Below are positions 6,273 to 8,817 of a DNA stretch of 8,817 bases, in pieces. Within the stretch, counting starts at the first letter, position 1. Each line of letters opens with the position of its first letter. The position numbers and the translations under genes are program-made. The notes beneath the pieces are model-generated. The model had not been told where the DNA came from, ran no database searches, and saw only the letters and a program-made list of their open reading frames with translations. Source of the stretch: an uncultured Oscillospiraceae bacterium (GTDB taxonomy: Bacteria; Bacillota; Clostridia; Oscillospirales; Acutalibacteraceae); the NCBI GenBank assembly GCA_900546895.1, contig UREO01000109.1, positions 1 through 8,817 of the forward strand, read 5' to 3'.

Positions 6273-6718
6273 GTTTTCTCGATTTCCTCCTCCAGTTTAT
6301 CCTTCATCGCCTCGATACCCGGCCTGCGCGCCTGTGTTTTGGCGGGCTTTAAAAAGGGCTTCGGCGGCTGTCCGTGCTTGCCGTACTCGAGGATGTTGGC
6401 AATTTTGGCGTTGCTTTCACTGCCACCCGGGCTCCGGGCGTCGGGGCGCGGCTCTGAAAAACCCACCTTGACGTTGAAATTTCCGTCCTTATCCATCTTC
6501 GCCGGAGATAGCCCCAGCGCCGACTCGAGTTCCCCGGTGGAGCGCGAGGGGGATTTGGTATCCCGGACTATGACCGATTTCAGATTATCGCGTACTTTTT
6601 CAAGCGCAACTTCACCGCCCGCTTCCAGCACACGGGGAATAATCTCGTCGGTCTTTTCTCCAAGCGCGGAGACTTTCCGCAGAAAATCATCCGGCATTGT
6701 AAAATTCACTTTTGCCAT
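6269..6718 (-). CDS. HK97-gp10-like tail component, probable internal start within the fused frame
   Basis: ATG 6718 begins MAKVNFTMPDDFLRKVSALG and yields 149 residues, a normal length for the HK97 gp10 / minor tail component family. A ribosome binding site AGGGGG lies about 7 bases upstream inside the codons joining it to the head-closure domain. The C-terminal segment (SNAKIANILEYGKHGQPPKP, then FLKPA) is the most diagnostic part. The family works at the head-tail interface or in tail completion. It is listed separately because the protein may be made on its own, as in related phages, as well as part of the fusion. Confidence 0.6.
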   Translation of the reverse strand: MAKVNFTMPDDFLRKVSALGEKTDEIIPRVLEAGGEVALEKVRDNLKSVIVRDTKSPSRSTGELESALGLSPAKMDKDGNFNVKVGFSEPRPDARSPGGSESNAKIANILEYGKHGQPPKPFLKPAKTQARRPGIEAMKDKLEEEIEKT

Positions 6719-7066
6719 GCTGAGTCCCCCTCGATGCTTGCTCGGTTCCAGCCGCTCTGCAAGAACCTCAATGTACATACCGCGATTCCGAACATCCTCC
6801 GCGCTGAGGATGCGGAATCGTTCACCGGAACACAGGATATATAGGGATGGTCGAACCTCCACGATGGGGATTTTACGGAAACGGAAGAGGCTGGTTGCCG
6901 ACGACCACGCTGCGCGGTTCGCCCATAGCTCATTCCCGTGGCGGTCTTCCCGATAGGCACGAACGCTCGCCAGAATCGTATCAGTCGAGGTAACGAAACC
7001 GTCGGCGTCTTTGGTCTGCTCCATCTTTACAATGTCAATGAAAGCGCTCATTTTGCCAAAGCTCAC
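6269..7066 (-). CDS. Fused head-closure protein and HK97-gp10-like protein in one frame
   Basis: A single open frame of 265 codons contains two proteins that are normally separate. Residues 1-110 (GTG start, SFGKMSAFIDIVKMEQTKDA to YIEVLAERLEPSK) are a head-tail adaptor/head-closure protein of the SPP1 gp16 type, with the usual G-x-x-V-x-T-x-x-I-L-A-S-V-R-A-Y start and a GERFRIL motif. Residues 117-265 (from MAKVNFTMPDDFLRKVS) are an HK97 gp10-like protein with the ILEYG...PPKPFLKPA motif near the end. The join HRGGLS lacks a stop codon but contains AGGGGG at good distance from ATG 6718, so the second protein may also be started internally. GTG 7066 is preceded by GGAAGG 8 bases upstream. A lost stop codon or small indel is the likely origin of the fusion. 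Confidence 0.83.
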   Translation of the reverse strand: MSFGKMSAFIDIVKMEQTKDADGFVTSTDTILASVRAYREDRHGNELWANRAAWSSATSLFRFRKIPIVEVRPSLYILCSGERFRILSAEDVRNRGMYIEVLAERLEPSKHRGGLSMAKVNFTMPDDFLRKVSALGEKTDEIIPRVLEAGGEVALEKVRDNLKSVIVRDTKSPSRSTGELESALGLSPAKMDKDGNFNVKVGFSEPRPDARSPGGSESNAKIANILEYGKHGQPPKPFLKPAKTQARRPGIEAMKDKLEEEIEKT

Positions 7067-7069
7067 GGT

Positions 7070-7381
7070 TCACACCTTCCATTCGCGGTCGAGGCGCAGG
7101 AGCATATTCACGGTATCCCATACCTGCTGCCCCGCCAGAACGCTGTCGGCAAAAAAGCCCCCGGTGGAGCCGTCGCGGCTTTCATAAAAATGGCTCGCCA
7201 GCATGATGACCGCCTGCTCGGTGGTCGCAGGCATCGGGTTTTCTGCGTAAAAGCCATCATTCACATGCTGATACTTTTCTGCGTATGAGGTCGCGGCGGC
7301 AATAAAGCTTTGGAGCAGCATGTCATCCTGATTATGCTCCAGAATCAGGTTTCTCTTGACCTTATCCAGCAAATCCGCCAT
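7070..7381 (-). CDS. Head-tail connector protein, gp6-like
   Basis: This 103-residue helical protein (MADLLDKVKRNLILEHNQDD, then LLQSFIAAATSYAEKYQHV) has the layout of the phage gp6-like head-tail connector / putative DNA packaging family (TIGR01560-type, HK97 gp6). It begins with a helix of the L-x-x-V-K-x-x-L type, then D-[DE]-x-L-[IL]-x-x-x-[IL]-x-x-A, and has a central E-Q-A-V-I-M-L-A-S-H-F-Y-E-S-R-D segment that is strongly diagnostic. It forms the ring below the portal to which the head-closure protein binds. ATG 7381 follows the capsid stop by 1 base (TGATATG), and its stop lies 3 bases before the next GTG. The length is typical. Confidence 0.85.
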   Translation of the reverse strand: MADLLDKVKRNLILEHNQDDMLLQSFIAAATSYAEKYQHVNDGFYAENPMPATTEQAVIMLASHFYESRDGSTGGFFADSVLAGQQVWDTVNMLLRLDREWKV

Positions 7382-7382
7382 A

Positions 7383-7950
7383 TCACGACGCCGCCTGCTG
7401 CAGTACCTGCACCGCCTCCGGCAGAATCAGCTTTCCATCCACGCGTTCGGTTGCAATGAAGCCGACCTGCCCGGTGGTGGCGTACAGTTCGTTCAGCCGC
7501 TGGAACGTGCGCCCCTGCCGGTCGGCGATCCAGTAGTAGCTGAAATCCCCGAACGCTACCGTTTTTGCACCCGCCGCGACAGCGGGAACGAAGGTGGAGG
7601 TATAGATGGGTTTACCAAGAATTGTATCCGGTGCGGAAGCGGTAATCGCCGGCTGCCAGAGGTACTGCCCGTTACTGTCTTTCAGCTTGCGAATGACCTT
7701 TACTGTCGTGTCATTGGTAATGAACACTGCCTTTGCCCGATAGGGCGACCGCAGACTGTAGTATAAATCCAGAATTTCATCCAGCGTGATGGCAGTCGCC
7801 GCCGCTGTTGTTTTGCCTACCTGCGCGCCGCCCGTTGCGGCGAGAACGCCGGTGGGCTTTTTCGTGCCGTCGCCCACAAAGAACGCTTCTTCCTCTTTGA
7901 CTCCGATGCGGCGGGCAAATTCATTCGCGATGTAGCTTTCCAGCGGGAAT
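7383..7950 (-). pseudogene. Major capsid protein (HK97 fold), C-terminal half only
   Basis: The open frame from 7949 to 7383 encodes the last 188 residues of an HK97-type major capsid protein. It begins FPLESYIANEFARRIGV, then GDGTKKPTGVL, the classic region following the E-loop/P-domain junction. It continues with YRAKAVFITNDTTVKVIRKL, ILGKPIYTSTFVPAV, VAFGDFSYYWIADRQGRTFQ and the C-terminal GFIATERVDGKLILPEAVQV. Relatives are about 380-410 residues, so the N-terminal half (scaffold/delta region, N-arm and E-loop) is absent. Similarity ends exactly at 7950, beyond which the DNA is hsdM on the other strand. GTG 7877 could serve as a start but would leave a protein that cannot assemble. The cause is either a genuine deletion or rearrangement, or an assembly join. 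Confidence 0.9.
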
Positions 7951-7955
7951 ATGGA
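7945..7955. other. Junction between prophage capsid gene and host hsdM gene
   Basis: Capsid similarity on the minus strand is uninterrupted up to F at 7949-7947. HsdM similarity on the plus strand starts at about 7954 (ECIIQLPGNLFYGT). An in-frame stop TAG at 7933-7935 closes the hsdM frame on the phage side. There is also a sharp change from moderately GC-rich to AT-rich DNA. No tRNA, integrase gene or evident attachment repeat lies at the join, so this is not an ordinary prophage end. Confidence 0.75.
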
Positions 7956-8373
7956 ATGTATTATTCAGTTGCCTGGTAATTTGTTTTATGGAACACCTAT
8001 TGCAACCTGCATTATGGTGCTTAGAAAATCTAAAATTGATAGTCAAACGCTGTTTGTTGATGCTTCAAAGGAGTTTATAAAAGCTACAAATAGCAACAAA
8101 TTGAGTACAGAAGGCAAAAACAATAACATTGATAATATTTTAAACGCCTATAAGAACAGAAAAACGGTTGCGCATTTTACAGCACTTGTGAAAAAAGAAG
8201 ATATTGAAAAGGCAGATTATAACCTTTCTGTATCCACATATGTTGAAAGTGAGTATACAAGAGAAGTAATTGACATAGCAGTTCTTAATGATAAAATCAC
8301 TCAAATTGTTGAACGTGAAAATATTTTACGTACCAAAATTGATGCTATTATTGCAGAGATTGAGGTGAAATAG
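7951..8373 (+). pseudogene. hsdM: Type I restriction-modification methyltransferase subunit (HsdM), C-terminal fragment
   Basis: The 140 codons from ATG 7951 encode the C-terminal end of an HsdM N6-adenine methyltransferase. ECIIQLPGNLFYGTPIATCI followed by MVLRKSK is the conserved strand region just after the catalytic domain. TLFVDASKEF and DYNLSVSTYVE are typical late motifs, and the last 40 residues (REVIDIAVLNDKITQIVERE) form the usual C-terminal helix. Full HsdM proteins have about 480-520 residues; the SAM-binding and NPPY catalytic motifs would lie upstream and are missing, so this fragment cannot methylate DNA. ATG 7951 is an internal methionine or junction base triplet with no ribosome binding site. 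The stop TAG is followed immediately by the ATG of the next gene, showing the original operon order. Confidence 0.9.
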
Positions 8374-8754
8374 ATGACTTTAGGTGATGTTCTTTCGAAG
8401 CCTCCAATTGATGATTATAAACAAGTTGAAGGCTTCTTAGTAAATAAAAAAGGAAAGCTAGGCCAACAAGAGAAGTTGGCATCTTGCGATGTTGCGCTAA
8501 ATTATTATTGTAATAATTGTGACGATGTTCGGACCTTTTATGCCACGGGAAACATTAGCTGCATCTTTGAAAACAAAAATCTGATAAGCATTGATTGTAT
8601 TTTATCCTGCAAATGTGGTTCAACCGTTCGTGTTTGGTTTTTGGTAGAAAGCAAAAATGATATCACGTATTCCTCGCCCGAAATACGCATTTTAAAAAGA
8701 ACAGAAAAGTTTTCGGAAAAAGTGTCCTTAATCGATCATGGTTACGGAGTATAA
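8374..8754 (+). CDS. Uncharacterised cysteine-pair protein downstream of hsdM
   Basis: I do not recognise this 126-residue protein with certainty. Its ATG follows the hsdM stop directly (TAGATG), with GAGGTGA 5 bases upstream, so it belongs to the same operon where hsdS or an accessory gene is usually found. Residues 46-49 (CNNC) and 79-81 (CKC) are spaced like the two halves of a zinc ribbon, within a beta-rich segment (YYCNNCDDVRTFYATGNISC and ISIDCILSCKCGSTVRVWFL). The ending LIDHGYGV is abrupt. The stop abuts a possible insertion sequence end, so the protein may have lost a C-terminal domain. It has no HsdS target-recognition features and no membrane segment or signal peptide. Confidence 0.55.
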   Translation: MTLGDVLSKPPIDDYKQVEGFLVNKKGKLGQQEKLASCDVALNYYCNNCDDVRTFYATGNISCIFENKNLISIDCILSCKCGSTVRVWFLVESKNDITYSSPEIRILKRTEKFSEKVSLIDHGYGV

Positions 8755-8817
8755 TGGTCCCATAAAACTCGACAAAAAAGTGGTCTAAAGATAATGAACC
8801 TGATAGAATAGAAATCA
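8755..8817. mobile_element. Possible left end of an insertion sequence (IS3-like)
   Basis: The final 63 bases hold no gene. They begin TGGTCCCATAAAACTCGACA, which loosely resembles, from memory, the TG...CCCC-A-rich-GACA terminal repeats of IS3/IS150-group elements. A second GTGGTC follows at 8781-8786. The match is only partial and the right end and transposase lie outside the window. Confidence 0.25.

Noticed and set aside
1..8817. tRNA genes, rRNA, CRISPR arrays or an attachment site
   Set aside because: No cloverleaf-like sequence, spaced repeats or att-type repeat was seen on either strand.

Overview
The window is a damaged siphovirus-type prophage late region. It lies almost entirely on the minus strand, is interrupted by a plus-strand toxin/antitoxin cassette, and is joined at its right end to the 3' part of a host type I restriction-modification locus. 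The tail proteins (phi13-type major tail protein, a G/GT chaperone pair, a tape measure with a tail family N-terminus ADDFG-[LK]-IG) and the strong GGAGG-type ribosome binding sites suggest a Firmicutes host, probably a gut-type Clostridia/Oscillospiraceae. The phage genes look moderately GC-rich, while the cassette and the hsd fragment are visibly AT-rich.

Read on the minus strand (right to left), the order is: major capsid protein C-terminal part (7950-7383); gp6-like head-tail connector (7381-7070); an in-frame fusion of a head-closure protein and an HK97-gp10-like protein (7066-6269); tail completion protein (6272-5931); major tail tube protein (5928-5332); tail chaperone G (5312-4920) and its -1 frameshift extension GT (4923-4732); tape measure (about 3641-1350); distal tail protein Dit (1350-643); and the N-terminal part of the tail-tip/endopeptidase-type protein Tal (643 to beyond base 1). 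Start/stop overlaps (TGATG, GTGA, TAATG) or very short gaps join most of these genes, as expected for one late operon.

Between GT and the tape measure, where these genes are normally adjacent, sits a plus-strand cassette at about 3660-4731. It encodes a 200-residue protein whose C-terminal half aligns without gaps to barnase with all catalytic residues kept. Its N-terminal half carries the Cys/His motif found at the C-terminus of Mu gpF / SPP1 gp7 minor head proteins. A barstar-type inhibitor follows 12 bases downstream. I interpret this as a phage-borne ribonuclease toxin and immunity pair, a 'moron' in the tail module.

At about 7950 the capsid gene stops abruptly (N-terminal half missing) and the C-terminal ~140 codons of HsdM begin on the opposite strand. 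A 126-residue protein with paired cysteines follows, then 63 bases that may be an insertion sequence end. With the missing capsid N-terminus, the tape measure's ATC where an ATG is expected, and the connector fusion, the prophage is probably defective. An assembly chimera at 7950 cannot be excluded.
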